Assembly: GCA_002723085.1 (NCBI GenBank)
Contig: PBNK01000004.1
Span: forward strand, 10,578 to 74,577
Length of the DNA: 64,000 nucleotides
Source of the DNA: Crocinitomicaceae bacterium
GTDB taxonomy: Bacteria > Bacteroidota > Bacteroidia > Flavobacteriales_D > Parvicellaceae
Direction: 5' to 3'
Shown: positions 43,843 through 53,545 of the stretch, in pieces
Position numbering within the stretch: position 1 is the first letter of the stretch
How the letters are laid out: each line of letters begins with the position of its first letter
Program-made: the position numbers and the translations under genes
The notes under the pieces: model-generated
Databases searched by the model: none
Told to the model about the DNA's origin: nothing
Seen by the model: the letters and a program-made list of their open reading frames with translations, nothing else

Positions 43843-45117
43843 ATGACAAATAAAACTAACGACCCTGCATTAAAATCATGGATTGATGTACCACCTAACT
43901 GTGATTTCCCCATTCAAAACCTTCCTTTTGGAATCTATTCAACTAATTCAAAAGATAGAAGAGTTGGAGTTGCAATTGGAGAAAAAATTCTTGATTTATA
44001 TTTTCTAAACAAGAATGGATATTTAAATGATTTACCATTCACTGAAAAGGACTTTAATTGTGATTTTCTCAATAATATGATGCTCCATGGAAAACAAAAT
44101 GTTTCCAATTTAAGAGCTAGAGTTTCAACTTTGTTATCTAATGATAATAATGAAATAAAAAACAATGAAAATCAACTAAATCAACTATTTGACAATCAAG
44201 ACAAAGCTCAAATGCACTTACCAGTAAAAATTGGAGATTATACAGATTTTTACTCAAGTGAACAGCATGCATACAACGTAGGTTGTATGTTCAGAGACCC
44301 TAACAATGCTTTATTACCTAATTGGAAACATATTCCGGTTGGATATCACGGAAGATCTTCTTCAATAATAGTTTCTGGAGAACCTGTTATTCGTCCAAAA
44401 GGACAACAAAAATTAGATAACCAAGAAAATCCAGTTTTTGGACCATGTAAACTATTAGATTTTGAATTAGAAATGGGATTTATAACATTTGAAGGCAAAC
44501 CTTTGGGTGAAACCATATCAACGGATGAAGCTGATGATTATATTTTTGGAATGTGTCTATTTAATGATTGGTCTGCAAGAGATATTCAAAAATGGGAATA
44601 TGTGCCATTGGGGCCATTTTTAGCTAAAAATTTTGCCAGCTCAATGTCTCCTTGGATTGTTACAATTGATGCCTTGGAACCCTTTAGAATTCCAGGACCA
44701 AATCAGGAGCCTGCAGTATTACCTTATCTTGAATATAATGGAGATAAACATCTAGATATTAATTTAGAAGTAGCTATTAAAGCTCCAAATCAAAAAGAAA
44801 AGATAGTTTCAAACAGCAATTACAAGCATATGTATTGGAATATGAATCAACAATTGGCTCATCATTCTATAAATGGGTGTGACATTCACTGTGGAGACTT
44901 ATTGGCTTCTGGCACTATTTCAGGACCTAATGAAGGTTCATATGGATCAATGCTTGAAATATCTTGGAAAGGAACAAAACCTGTTGATATGCCTGACGGA
45001 ACTCAAAGAAGATTTATTAATGATGGGGATACTGTTACTATGAGAGGCTACTCTGAAAAAAATGGAGTAAGAATTGGTTTTGGTGAAGTAAAAAGCGAAA
45101 TTTTACCTTCAAAATAA
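43843..45117 (+). CDS. fahA: Fumarylacetoacetase
   Basis: This 424-residue enzyme of tyrosine/phenylalanine breakdown splits fumarylacetoacetate into fumarate and acetoacetate. YSSEQHAYNVGCMFR, VGYHGRSSSI, LDFELEMGF (metal-binding Glu) and FNDWSARDIQKWEYVPLGPF are diagnostic. The ATG at 43843 (MTNKTNDPALKSW) is preferred over an upstream TTG that would overlap glyA. No hmgA or maiA is beside it in this window, so the rest of the pathway must be elsewhere. Confidence 0.95.
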   Translation: MTNKTNDPALKSWIDVPPNCDFPIQNLPFGIYSTNSKDRRVGVAIGEKILDLYFLNKNGYLNDLPFTEKDFNCDFLNNMMLHGKQNVSNLRARVSTLLSNDNNEIKNNENQLNQLFDNQDKAQMHLPVKIGDYTDFYSSEQHAYNVGCMFRDPNNALLPNWKHIPVGYHGRSSSIIVSGEPVIRPKGQQKLDNQENPVFGPCKLLDFELEMGFITFEGKPLGETISTDEADDYIFGMCLFNDWSARDIQKWEYVPLGPFLAKNFASSMSPWIVTIDALEPFRIPGPNQEPAVLPYLEYNGDKHLDINLEVAIKAPNQKEKIVSNSNYKHMYWNMNQQLAHHSINGCDIHCGDLLASGTISGPNEGSYGSMLEISWKGTKPVDMPDGTQRRFINDGDTVTMRGYSEKNGVRIGFGEVKSEILPSK

Positions 45118-45129
45118 ATTTATAAATTA

Positions 45130-47328
45130 ATGATTAGCGAAGAACAAGAAAAAAAAACTATTCTTAATGCCTATAGAGGTGTTCTTCGTTCAATGAAAAT
45201 TGAAAGATCAAAAGAAGAAACTAAACTCATAAGAAAATCCTTTAACGTAGCTTTAAACGCACACAAGGATATGCGAAGAAAGTCAGGAGAACCTTACATT
45301 CTTCATCCACTTGCTGTAGCCAGAATTTGTGCAGAAGAAATAGGATTAGGACCGACATCAATTGTTTGTGCATTTTTACATGACACTGTTGAAGATACTT
45401 CAATAACTTTAGATGATATTGAGAAATTATTTGGTATTAAAGTTCAAAAAATCATTAATGGACTAACAAAAATGTCAGGTACATTTGATTTTACTAGTTC
45501 ATCTCAAGCAGAGAATTTTAGAAAAATGTTTTTAACAATCCCTGAAGATGTAAGAGTTATCTTAATTAAACTTGCTGATCGTTTACATAACATGAGAACT
45601 CTTGATTCAATGCGAGAGGACAAAAGGCTAAAAATCGCATCTGAAACTTCTTATCTATACGCTCCTTTAGCTCATAGACTTGGACTATATTCAATAAAAA
45701 CTGAACTTGAAGATCTTTCTTTCAAATTTATGAATCGAGACGTTTACAGTGAGATAACATCTAAACTAAAAAAGACAAAAGCTGTCAGAGAAAGATTTAT
45801 TCAAAAATTTTGTAACCCAATAAAAAAAGAACTAGATAATCAAGGTTTTAAATACATAATGAAAGGGCGTACAAAAGCTGTACCTTCAATTCAACGAAAA
45901 ATAAAAAATAAAGGTGTAGATTTTGAAGAAATTTTTGATGTTTTTGCTATCAGAATAATCATAGATTCACCACCAGAAAATGAAAAATCAGACTGTTGGA
46001 AAGCATATTCATTAGTTACAGATTTTTACATTCCAAATCCAGAAAGATTAAGAGATTGGATTTCATACCCTAAACAAAATGGATATGAATCATTGCATAC
46101 TACTGTAATGAGTCCCACTGGAAAATGGGTAGAAGTTCAAATACGTTCGAAAAGAATGGATGATGTTGCTGAAAAAGGACTTGCTGCTCATTGGAAATAT
46201 AAACAGGGAGGAAGTAACCTAAAAGAATCCGGATTTGACAAATGGATTTCTGAAATTAGAGAGTTAATTGAAAATAAAGAAACCAACACATTTGATTTTC
46301 TTGATGATTTTAAATCAAATTTATATAGTGATGAAATATATTTATTCACTCCAAAAGGTGATTTATTTACTTTACCTGTAAAAGCAACAGCTTTAGACTT
46401 TGCTTTCTCAGTACATACTGATGTTGGTGCAAGTTGTATAGGTGCTAAAGTAAACAGCAAGTTAGTTCCTATAAGTCATGTGCTAAAAAGTGGTGATCAA
46501 ATAGAAATACTAACCTCATCAAAACAAATTCCGAAAGAAGCTTGGCTAGATTTTGTAATTACTTCAAAAGCTAAGTCAAAAATAAAGCAAACCATAAAGG
46601 AGCAAAAAAATAAAATCACATTAGACGGAAAAGAAATTTTACAACGAAAACTAGCCAACTTAAAAGTAGACTACAATGAACAAAACCTGAAAGAAATTCT
46701 TAAATTATATGATTTTAAAGAACATACTGAATTATACTTTCAAATAGCTAAAGGAAAAATTGATTTATCAAAAATTAAAGAAATTATTATTAAAGGTGGT
46801 AGATTATATTCTGGATCTATATCTAAAACAATTAAAAATTCATTTGAATCTTTAATTAAGAAAGTAACAAAAACTGATCATGATATTTTCATTGGAGAAG
46901 GAGCAGACCCTAATCTTGATTACAAGTTAGCTCCTTGTTGTAACCCTTTACCAGGTGATTCAGTCTTCGGATTCATAACAATAAATGATGGAATTAAAAT
47001 CCATAGAAACAATTGCCCTAATGCTAAACAGTTAAGGGCTAATTACTCTTACAGAATTCTTTCTGCAAAATGGAAGTCCAATCAAGCAGATGCTTTTATA
47101 ACTGGAATTAAATTTACAGGAATAGATAATGTTGGTCTTCTTAAAGAGGTAACCATTATAATTTCTGAATTAGAAAAAATTAATATGAAATCAATTAATT
47201 TTGATTCCAAACACGGTGTTTTTGAAGGAACAATTATGTGTTATGTTTATGACAAGATTCAATTAGAAAACCTAATTCAAAAATTAAAGAGCATAGAAGG
47301 TATTGAAAAAGTAGTAAGATTGGAGTAA
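45130..47328 (+). CDS. rsh: Bifunctional (p)ppGpp synthetase/hydrolase (Rel/SpoT)
   Basis: This 732-residue stringent-response enzyme has an HD hydrolase domain (around 40-200) with HPLAVARI and FLHDTVEDT, and a RelA/SpoT synthetase domain (around 240-370) with GYESLHTTV. A TGS domain starting IYLFTPKGDLFTLP lies around 395-460, and a C-terminal ACT domain has FTGIDNVGLLKEV. Both catalytic domains keep their key residues, so it should make and degrade (p)ppGpp. It lies 12 bp after fahA and 51 bp before the Fur-like gene, whose candidate promoter overlaps its end. Confidence 0.95.
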   Translation: MISEEQEKKTILNAYRGVLRSMKIERSKEETKLIRKSFNVALNAHKDMRRKSGEPYILHPLAVARICAEEIGLGPTSIVCAFLHDTVEDTSITLDDIEKLFGIKVQKIINGLTKMSGTFDFTSSSQAENFRKMFLTIPEDVRVILIKLADRLHNMRTLDSMREDKRLKIASETSYLYAPLAHRLGLYSIKTELEDLSFKFMNRDVYSEITSKLKKTKAVRERFIQKFCNPIKKELDNQGFKYIMKGRTKAVPSIQRKIKNKGVDFEEIFDVFAIRIIIDSPPENEKSDCWKAYSLVTDFYIPNPERLRDWISYPKQNGYESLHTTVMSPTGKWVEVQIRSKRMDDVAEKGLAAHWKYKQGGSNLKESGFDKWISEIRELIENKETNTFDFLDDFKSNLYSDEIYLFTPKGDLFTLPVKATALDFAFSVHTDVGASCIGAKVNSKLVPISHVLKSGDQIEILTSSKQIPKEAWLDFVITSKAKSKIKQTIKEQKNKITLDGKEILQRKLANLKVDYNEQNLKEILKLYDFKEHTELYFQIAKGKIDLSKIKEIIIKGGRLYSGSISKTIKNSFESLIKKVTKTDHDIFIGEGADPNLDYKLAPCCNPLPGDSVFGFITINDGIKIHRNNCPNAKQLRANYSYRILSAKWKSNQADAFITGIKFTGIDNVGLLKEVTIIISELEKINMKSINFDSKHGVFEGTIMCYVYDKIQLENLIQKLKSIEGIEKVVRLE

Positions 47329-47352
47329 CTAATCGTTAAAATTCTATTTTTG
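47320..47352 (+). promoter_or_regulatory. Candidate promoter for the Fur-like gene
   Basis: TTG (47320-47322) is followed after 22 nt by TATTTTTG (47345-47352), an exact -7 match. Transcription would start near 47358, about 20 nt before the ATG at 47380, giving an independent start for the fur-STAS-purA group. Confidence 0.45.
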
Positions 47353-47379
47353 TAAAATTAAAAAATTTCAGAGTTAATT

Positions 47380-47814
47380 ATGGACATAATGAACGATACT
47401 CAATCAAGAGTTAGAGAGGTTTTTTCAGAATATCTTTCTGAAAAAGGACACAGAAAAACTCCTGAAAGGTTTGCAATTCTTGTTGAAATATATGAAATAA
47501 TTGGACATTTTGATATTGAAGAGTTATATGTCAAAATGAAAAACAAAAACTATAGAGTTAGTAGAGCAACGTTATACAACACAATTGAATTATTACTTGA
47601 TTGCGATTTGATAAAAAAACATCAGTTTAACAATAGCTCTCATTTTGAAAAATCATTTCAATTTAAACAGCATGATCATCTAATTTTAGATAGTGGTGAG
47701 GTTCTAGAATTTTGTGATCCAAGGATTCTAAACATAAGAAAAACTATTGAAGAAATATATAATGTAGAAATAAGTGATCATAAATTATATTTCTACGGAA
47801 AGAAAAAAGAATAA
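47380..47814 (+). CDS. Fur-family transcriptional regulator
   Basis: This 144-residue protein has the winged-helix DNA-binding half KTPERFAILVEIYEIIGHFD and VSRATLYNTIELLLDCDLI of Fur. The dimerisation/metal half is reduced: HDHLILDSGEVLEFCDPRI keeps the H-x-H site and one Cys but lacks the paired CxxC motifs of the structural zinc site. It may therefore sense a single metal or rely on a different stabilising site. It is followed by a STAS protein (2-bp gap) and purA, an order I recall from other flavobacteria. Confidence 0.85.
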   Translation: MDIMNDTQSRVREVFSEYLSEKGHRKTPERFAILVEIYEIIGHFDIEELYVKMKNKNYRVSRATLYNTIELLLDCDLIKKHQFNNSSHFEKSFQFKQHDHLILDSGEVLEFCDPRILNIRKTIEEIYNVEISDHKLYFYGKKKE

Positions 47815-47816
47815 TA

Positions 47817-48164
47817 ATGTTTGAATTAACAATTGAAAAAAAAGCCGATATAATATGGGTAAATTTATTCGGTAAATTGGTCAATCCTGATGATGCTATA
47901 CAATTGGAAGAAAAGATAGCTATAAATTTAACTGAAGAAAAAAATAATTTAATTTTCAACTTAAAAGAACTTAATTACATAAACAGTTCAGGTCTAAATT
48001 GCCTGATTAAACTTTTTACTAGATCAAGAAATTTAGGTGGAGATGCAATAATTTGCAACATGAACGAAAGCGTTAAAAACCTAGTATTAATTACTAAACT
48101 AAATACTGTTTTTTCAATAGCTGAAAAAATTAGCGATATTGATGAATATATAAAAAACAAATAA
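47817..48164 (+). CDS. STAS-domain anti-sigma factor antagonist-like protein
   Basis: This 115-residue single STAS domain has the phosphorylatable-serine region NYINSSGLNCLIKLF (around 57-71), as in SpoIIAA/RsbV. Such proteins are toggled by Ser phosphorylation by an HPK-like kinase. No kinase or anti-sigma gene is nearby. It overlaps purA by one base and follows the Fur-like gene closely, so the three are probably one transcription unit. Its target cannot be inferred here. Confidence 0.85.
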   Translation: MFELTIEKKADIIWVNLFGKLVNPDDAIQLEEKIAINLTEEKNNLIFNLKELNYINSSGLNCLIKLFTRSRNLGGDAIICNMNESVKNLVLITKLNTVFSIAEKISDIDEYIKNK

Positions 48165-49426
48165 TGGGAGTAGACGTATTATTAGGACTTCAATGGGGTG
48201 ATGAAGGGAAAGGAAAAATAGTTGATGTTTTAACGCCTCAATATAACATCATTGCAAGGTTTCAAGGTGGACCAAATGCAGGACATACCTTAGAATTTGA
48301 AGGCATAAAACATGTTTTACATACAATTCCTTCAGGAATTTTTAGAGATAATGTAATTAATGTTATTGGTAACGGAGTTGTTATAGACCCTATCATTCTT
48401 CAACATGAAATTGAAAAGTTAGAAGAGATGAATGTTGATGTAGTATCAAAACTTTTAATTTCTAAAAAAGCTCACTTAATTCTTCCTACGCATAAGTTAC
48501 TTGATAAGGCATCTGAAATATCTAAAGGAAAAGAAAAAATAGGATCAACACTAAAGGGGATAGGACCAACTTACATGGACAAAACAGGCAGAAACGGCTT
48601 AAGAGTTGGCGATTTAAACGATTCTAGTTTTGATGTTAAATACAATAGATTAAGAGACAAACACTTAGCACTTTTAAAAGGTTTTGAATTTGAAAAAGAT
48701 CTTTCTGAAATGGAGACTACTTTTATGGAAAGTATTCAATTTTTAAAACGATTTAAACATATTGACAGCGAGCATTACATTAATAATGCTATGAAAGAAA
48801 ATAAAAAAATACTTGCTGAAGGAGCACAAGGAACACTTTTAGATATTGATTTTGGCACATACCCTTTTGTTACTTCAAGCAATACAATTACAGCTGGGAC
48901 TTGTACAGGACTTGGAGTAGCTCCTGGAAAAATAGCTAAAGTTATTGGTATATTTAAAGCCTATTGTACTAGAGTAGGTAGCGGACCATTTCCATCTGAA
49001 GAAAAAAATGAAACTGGTGAAAAAATCAGAAAAATTGGGAATGAATTTGGGGCAACAACAGGAAGGGAAAGAAGATGTGGATGGATAGACTTACCCGCTT
49101 TAAAATATGCAATAATGATTAATGGAGTAACTGAGTTAGCAATGATGAAATCTGACGTACTTGATCATTTTGATGAAATTAAAGTCTGTACTCATTACAT
49201 TCAAAACGGAAATAAAATCGATTATTTTCCATTTGAATTAGATGATACAACTAAACCTGTTTATCATTCAGTAAAAGGTTGGAATGAAGATTTGCCTTCA
49301 ATTAGGTCAGAAGAAGATTTTCCAAATGCATTAAAAGAATATATTTCTTACTTAGAAAAGGAATTAGAGACTCCTATAACTATTGTTTCAGTAGGTCCTA
49401 AAAGATCAGAAACTATAATAAGGTAA
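48164..49426 (+). CDS. purA: Adenylosuccinate synthetase
   Basis: This 420-residue enzyme makes adenylosuccinate from IMP and aspartate with GTP, the first committed AMP step. The N-terminal LQWGDEGKGKIVDVL, QGGPNAGHTLEF, STLKGIGPTYMDK and the late TTGRERRCGWIDLPALK are exact family motifs, and the length is normal. It is cytoplasmic. The overlap with the STAS gene argues for co-translation. Confidence 0.97.
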   Translation: MGVDVLLGLQWGDEGKGKIVDVLTPQYNIIARFQGGPNAGHTLEFEGIKHVLHTIPSGIFRDNVINVIGNGVVIDPIILQHEIEKLEEMNVDVVSKLLISKKAHLILPTHKLLDKASEISKGKEKIGSTLKGIGPTYMDKTGRNGLRVGDLNDSSFDVKYNRLRDKHLALLKGFEFEKDLSEMETTFMESIQFLKRFKHIDSEHYINNAMKENKKILAEGAQGTLLDIDFGTYPFVTSSNTITAGTCTGLGVAPGKIAKVIGIFKAYCTRVGSGPFPSEEKNETGEKIRKIGNEFGATTGRERRCGWIDLPALKYAIMINGVTELAMMKSDVLDHFDEIKVCTHYIQNGNKIDYFPFELDDTTKPVYHSVKGWNEDLPSIRSEEDFPNALKEYISYLEKELETPITIVSVGPKRSETIIR

Positions 49427-49470
49427 AATATTTTCATACAATGATTCCCCATAATAATCGTTTATTAATA

Positions 49471-50940
49471 ATGATGAAAATTTTTGGGACAATTCTTTTT
49501 TTAGTTAATATTTCTATATGTGCTCAAACACAAAAAATTAATATTCTTAAAGCGGGAAATAATGAAGTTTATCCCCAAAAAAAACTTGTCATATTATGGG
49601 ACAATGTTATTCTTGAACATAATGGAAACGTTATGTACTGCGATAGTGCTGTAGTTTATAAATCAGATAATTCATTTTTAGCATTTAAAAAAATCTTAAT
49701 TGACGATAAAGAATCCATTAAGTTAAGTGGAGACAGTTTAAAATACTATGGGGACTCACAAAAAGCTAATATAAGAGGAAATGTAACCTTATACTCAAAA
49801 GAAATAGACTTAAAAGCTCCATCTTTGGACTATGACCTGAAAAACAAAATAGCTTTTTATAATCAAACAGCAGACATAAAAAACAAAAATACCGGAAATA
49901 GAATTAAAAGTATAAAAGGAAATTTTAATACCATTAACAATACTTTTTTCTTTAAAGACAGTGTTGAATTAATCAATATAGACTACACGCTAAAATCTGA
50001 TACTCTTGTTTACAATACAGTAAGTGAAATTTCAGAAATTAACGGGAAAACAAGGATAATAACTAAAGCTAGTGAAATAAATTGCCATAAAGGATGGTTT
50101 GATAGCAAAAAAAATATTTCTTCATTAATAGACAGTGTATTTATTAAGAGTAAAACACATACTTTATCAGCCGATAGTTTATTTTATGATGAAAACACAG
50201 GGCAAGCAGAAGCATATGGAAATGTTGTTCTAATAGATGATACCAGCCATTGGGAAATAATTGGAAATCAAGGGTTTTATGATGAAAAAATAGATTCTGC
50301 TTCAATATATGGAAACAGCACTCTCACTCAAATTGAAAAAGAAGATACGTTAAAGATTGTTGCTGAAAAATTTATTACGAAAAGAGAAGAAAATTATTAT
50401 GAATTGTTTTGTTTTAATAAGGTAAACTTATTCGGAAATCAAATTAAAGGAAAATGTGATTCATTATACTACAATGAAATTGACTCATTAATGCATCTGT
50501 TTAAAGAACCCATTTTATGGATTGATGAAAGCCAGATAACTGGAAACTTAATTAATTTTAAAATCAAAAATGGAAAGGTTTTTAATATGGAAATCATGGA
50601 TAATTCTTTCATTATAACTCAAAAAGACAGCATACATTTTGATCAAATTAAAGGAGATTATGTGAAGGGATTTTTTATAAAAAACCACATCAAAACCATG
50701 AATATTATTGGGAATGGAAAAGTGATTTATTTTTCAGAAAATGAAAAAAACAAAAACATTACAGATGTTAATAATGTTGAATGTGAAAAAATGAAAATAA
50801 AATTCACAGAAAAAAACATTAAAGAAGTCATTTTTCAAAGTGAAACATCTGGAAATTCTGCAGCTATTTTAGCAGAAAAAAAATACAAACTAGAAGGATT
50901 TAAAATTCATGAAAAAATTAGCTTTCCAAAAGGAGAATGA
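49471..50940 (+). CDS. OstA-like protein (LptA-type repeats)
   Basis: This envelope protein of about 489 residues has a signal peptide (KIFGTILFLVNISICAQ) followed by repeated beta-taco units. Examples are SAVVYKSDNSFLAF, DSLKYYGDSQKANIRGNVTLY and DSLFYDENTGQAEAYGNVVLI, the OstA/LptA repeat pattern of proteins that bridge lipopolysaccharide across the periplasm. I start it at ATG 49471 instead of 49441, as the first ten residues precede the signal peptide. The frame ends by overlapping the convergent gene at 50907 by 34 bp. It complements the LptD at 55919. Confidence 0.82.
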   Translation: MMKIFGTILFLVNISICAQTQKINILKAGNNEVYPQKKLVILWDNVILEHNGNVMYCDSAVVYKSDNSFLAFKKILIDDKESIKLSGDSLKYYGDSQKANIRGNVTLYSKEIDLKAPSLDYDLKNKIAFYNQTADIKNKNTGNRIKSIKGNFNTINNTFFFKDSVELINIDYTLKSDTLVYNTVSEISEINGKTRIITKASEINCHKGWFDSKKNISSLIDSVFIKSKTHTLSADSLFYDENTGQAEAYGNVVLIDDTSHWEIIGNQGFYDEKIDSASIYGNSTLTQIEKEDTLKIVAEKFITKREENYYELFCFNKVNLFGNQIKGKCDSLYYNEIDSLMHLFKEPILWIDESQITGNLINFKIKNGKVFNMEIMDNSFIITQKDSIHFDQIKGDYVKGFFIKNHIKTMNIIGNGKVIYFSENEKNKNITDVNNVECEKMKIKFTEKNIKEVIFQSETSGNSAAILAEKKYKLEGFKIHEKISFPKGE

Positions 50941-51380
50941 CTAATTGGTAAAACAATATTTTCATTATTTAATTGAATCATAGAATTATAAACTAAAGTG
51001 TTTTTATCTAATTGCCCCTTATCAAAAAGAGATTTTAAATTAGAAAATGGAACAACATTAATTTCATTACTATGCTTTAAACAAATATTCTGCCTGTTCA
51101 TAAAAGAAAAACCTGTTTTTTCTTCCATTTCCTTTATAAATCTAACTTGAGAATCAACAGCTCTTCCGCACATAGAATCATCCAAAACATTAGCTCCAAT
51201 TACAAGAACATAATTATCCATAAATAACAAATCTCCATTTACTTTATCTCCATGAGATTTCCAAGTATCTTTAAATACTGAAAAAGCATCAAAAATGATT
51301 TGCTGTGCATTATCATCTAAAAATTTAGAAGAAATGTAAAGCCAAACTTTGGCTTTAGTATTAAATTCTGGAAAAATCAT
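50907..51380 (-). CDS. Conserved Bacteroidota protein (misnamed ABC transporter ATPase family)
   Basis: This 157-residue protein resembles a small family common in flavobacteria and often labelled ABC transporter ATPase. However, no Walker A, signature or Walker B motif is present. Visible conserved parts are VWLYISSKFL, TWKSHGDKV, CGRAVDSQVRFIKEMEE and the C-terminal NTLVYNSMIQLN. It is cytoplasmic, with no signal peptide or helix. It overlaps the Fe-S protein gene by 4 bp, suggesting a role linked to that redox complex. Function unknown. Confidence 0.8.
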   Translation of the reverse strand: MIFPEFNTKAKVWLYISSKFLDDNAQQIIFDAFSVFKDTWKSHGDKVNGDLLFMDNYVLVIGANVLDDSMCGRAVDSQVRFIKEMEEKTGFSFMNRQNICLKHSNEINVVPFSNLKSLFDKGQLDKNTLVYNSMIQLNNENIVLPISHSPFGKLIFS

Positions 51381-52171
51381 AAATCTGCAGCATTAGAAAT
51401 TAATTCAGCAATATCCATTACTTTTATTTCAGATTCTTTTTCAAAGTATTTTACTCCATCAGTCATCATAGTATTACAAAAAGGGCAACCAGTAGCAATA
51501 AAATCAGGTTTAAGCTCAATTGCATCCTCTGTTCTTTCTATATTGATTTCTTTATCTCCCTTTTCAGCTTCTTTAAACATTTGAGCTCCTCCAGCTCCAC
51601 AACATAAACCATTGCTCTTTGATCGTTTCATTTCAGCAAGCTCAGAATCGAGTTTTTCTAATACTTCTCTAGGTGCTTCATAAATATCATTTGCTCTTCC
51701 CAAATAACAAGGATCATGAAAAGTAATTTTTTTACCCTTAAATGCCCCACCACCTTTCATTTGAATTTTCCCCTTTCTAATCAATTGATTAATTAATTGA
51801 GTATGGTGTATAACTTCAAAAGTTCCACCTAGTTCAGGATATTCATTTTTTAAAGTATTAAAACAATGAGGACAACCAGTAATAATTTTTTTAACCTTAT
51901 ATTCATTAAGCAACTGTATATTTTGAATGGCTTGCATCATAAATGCAAATTCATTTCCTGCTCTTTTTGCTGGATCGCCAGTACAAGACTCTTCAGTACC
52001 TAAAACCGCAAATTTAATATTACAATGATGTAAAATTTTAACAATTGCTTTTGTAATCTTCTTAGCACGATCATCAAAACTTCCAGAACAGCCAACCCAA
52101 AATAAAAAATCTGGAGATTCATTATTTGCAACTAATTCTGCAACAGTAGGTATTTTGATTTTTTCACTCAT
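51377..52171 (-). CDS. CCG-domain Fe-S protein (HdrB/GlpC-like)
   Basis: This 264-residue protein has two cysteine-rich CCG-type units. The first has ESCTGDPAKRAGNEF and ITGCPHCFNTL. The second has HDPCYLGRAND, SNGLCCGAGGAQMF and ATGCPFCNTMM. These coordinate a noncubane or 4Fe-4S cluster in HdrB, GlpC and LutA-like proteins. With the membrane Fe-S protein directly upstream (8-bp gap) it forms a two-gene quinone-linked oxidoreductase module whose donor is unknown. Confidence 0.87.
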   Translation of the reverse strand: MSEKIKIPTVAELVANNESPDFLFWVGCSGSFDDRAKKITKAIVKILHHCNIKFAVLGTEESCTGDPAKRAGNEFAFMMQAIQNIQLLNEYKVKKIITGCPHCFNTLKNEYPELGGTFEVIHHTQLINQLIRKGKIQMKGGGAFKGKKITFHDPCYLGRANDIYEAPREVLEKLDSELAEMKRSKSNGLCCGAGGAQMFKEAEKGDKEINIERTEDAIELKPDFIATGCPFCNTMMTDGVKYFEKESEIKVMDIAELISNAADL

Positions 52172-52179
52172 GTTTAAGT

Positions 52180-53517
52180 TTAATCTTCATTAGCCCAATT
52201 TAATCTATCAGTTGGTGAAAATTGCCAAGGGGCACCATTATTTTCAATATTTGTTAACATTCCAGCCAATTCTGATGGCACTTTTGATTCTTCCATAACA
52301 AGATATCTTCTTAAATCAACAATTATAGAAAGTGGATCAATATTTACTGGACATTGCTGAACACAAGCATTACATGATGTGCAAGCCCATAATTCTTCTT
52401 CAGAAATATAATCACCGAGTAATGATTTTCCATCATCAAAATCTTTTCCTTTTTTCCTTTTGTTTTCACCAACTTCTACCATTCTATCTCTTGTATCCAT
52501 CATAATTTTTCTTGGACTAAGTTTTTTTCCTGTTTGATTAGCGGGGCATGCAGAAGAACATCGTCCACATTCCGTACATGTATAGGCATCCATTAAATTT
52601 TTCCAAGTTAAATCTTGAATATCTTTTGCGCCAAAACGTTCAGGTTCTGCAAGAGTTTCTCCTTCAGGTGGAGCAGCATAAGGATCAAAATTAGGATCAA
52701 ACATGTTTTCAACTTCTGTTTTAACATTACTTAAATTAGTCAACTGACCTTTATTATTTAGATTACTATAATAAGTGTTTGGAAATGCTAAAAGAATATG
52801 AAAATGTTTTGAATAGGGAAGATAATTTAAAAATCCAAATACCATTATCAAATGCCCCCACCACCCTATTCGTTCAAGAATTTCTAATGTTGATTGATCA
52901 AGACCTTCAAAAAGCAATGGTCCTAAATAACTTGAAACAGCAAAACCAAATGAATTGCCATCAACATGAGCATGAGACCATCCATGATTTAACATAACTT
53001 CATCAGTTCCATTCATGGTGAAAATGCAAAAAATTAGAAGTATTTCAAGATACAATATAATATTTCCATCTAATTTTGGCCAACCAGTCATCTCATCCAT
53101 ATGAAATCTTGGTACTTTTAATAAATTTCTTCTAGCAAGAAAAATAATAGTAGCAATAAATGCCAAAACAGAAAGCAATTCAATAGTGCTTACAACAACA
53201 ACATAAAAAAAGCCTAAAGGTTTAGCAAAAAAACGATGGTTCCCAGTTAATCCATCAATAATAATTTCTATTAACTCGGTGGACGTTATTACAAATGCAG
53301 CATATATAAAGAAATGAAGAACTGCAGGAAGTAAATTTTGAAACATTTTTTTTTGACCAAAAGCTACCAACAGCATGGTTTTTAATCTTTCTGATTTTCT
53401 ATCAGATCTATCAACAGACTTGCCCATTGATATGTTACTTATAACTTTATAGATATTCCATCCAAAAAAGGAAAAAGTAAAGATTAATAATACGGCAAAA
53501 ACAATAATTTGAATCAT
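52180..53517 (-). CDS. Membrane 4Fe-4S dicluster protein (HdrD/NarI-like)
   Basis: This 445-residue protein has an N-terminal half with about five membrane helices, NarI-like, and His residues that could bind haem (around 65-235). A ferredoxin half follows with CTECGRCSSACPANQTG (around 318) and CTSCNACVQQCPVN (around 381), each giving one 4Fe-4S cluster. It likely passes electrons between the quinone pool and the CCG partner encoded downstream. It is preceded by a 158-bp intergenic stretch with a promoter match and a perfect 12-bp palindrome. Confidence 0.87.
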   Translation of the reverse strand: MIQIIVFAVLLIFTFSFFGWNIYKVISNISMGKSVDRSDRKSERLKTMLLVAFGQKKMFQNLLPAVLHFFIYAAFVITSTELIEIIIDGLTGNHRFFAKPLGFFYVVVVSTIELLSVLAFIATIIFLARRNLLKVPRFHMDEMTGWPKLDGNIILYLEILLIFCIFTMNGTDEVMLNHGWSHAHVDGNSFGFAVSSYLGPLLFEGLDQSTLEILERIGWWGHLIMVFGFLNYLPYSKHFHILLAFPNTYYSNLNNKGQLTNLSNVKTEVENMFDPNFDPYAAPPEGETLAEPERFGAKDIQDLTWKNLMDAYTCTECGRCSSACPANQTGKKLSPRKIMMDTRDRMVEVGENKRKKGKDFDDGKSLLGDYISEEELWACTSCNACVQQCPVNIDPLSIIVDLRRYLVMEESKVPSELAGMLTNIENNGAPWQFSPTDRLNWANED

Positions 53518-53545
53518 ATTTTAAAATAACTCATTAATTTATAAT

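Noticed and set aside
50907-51380. ABC transporter ATPase, the usual database name of this family
   Set aside because: No Walker A, signature or Walker B motif is visible in the protein.
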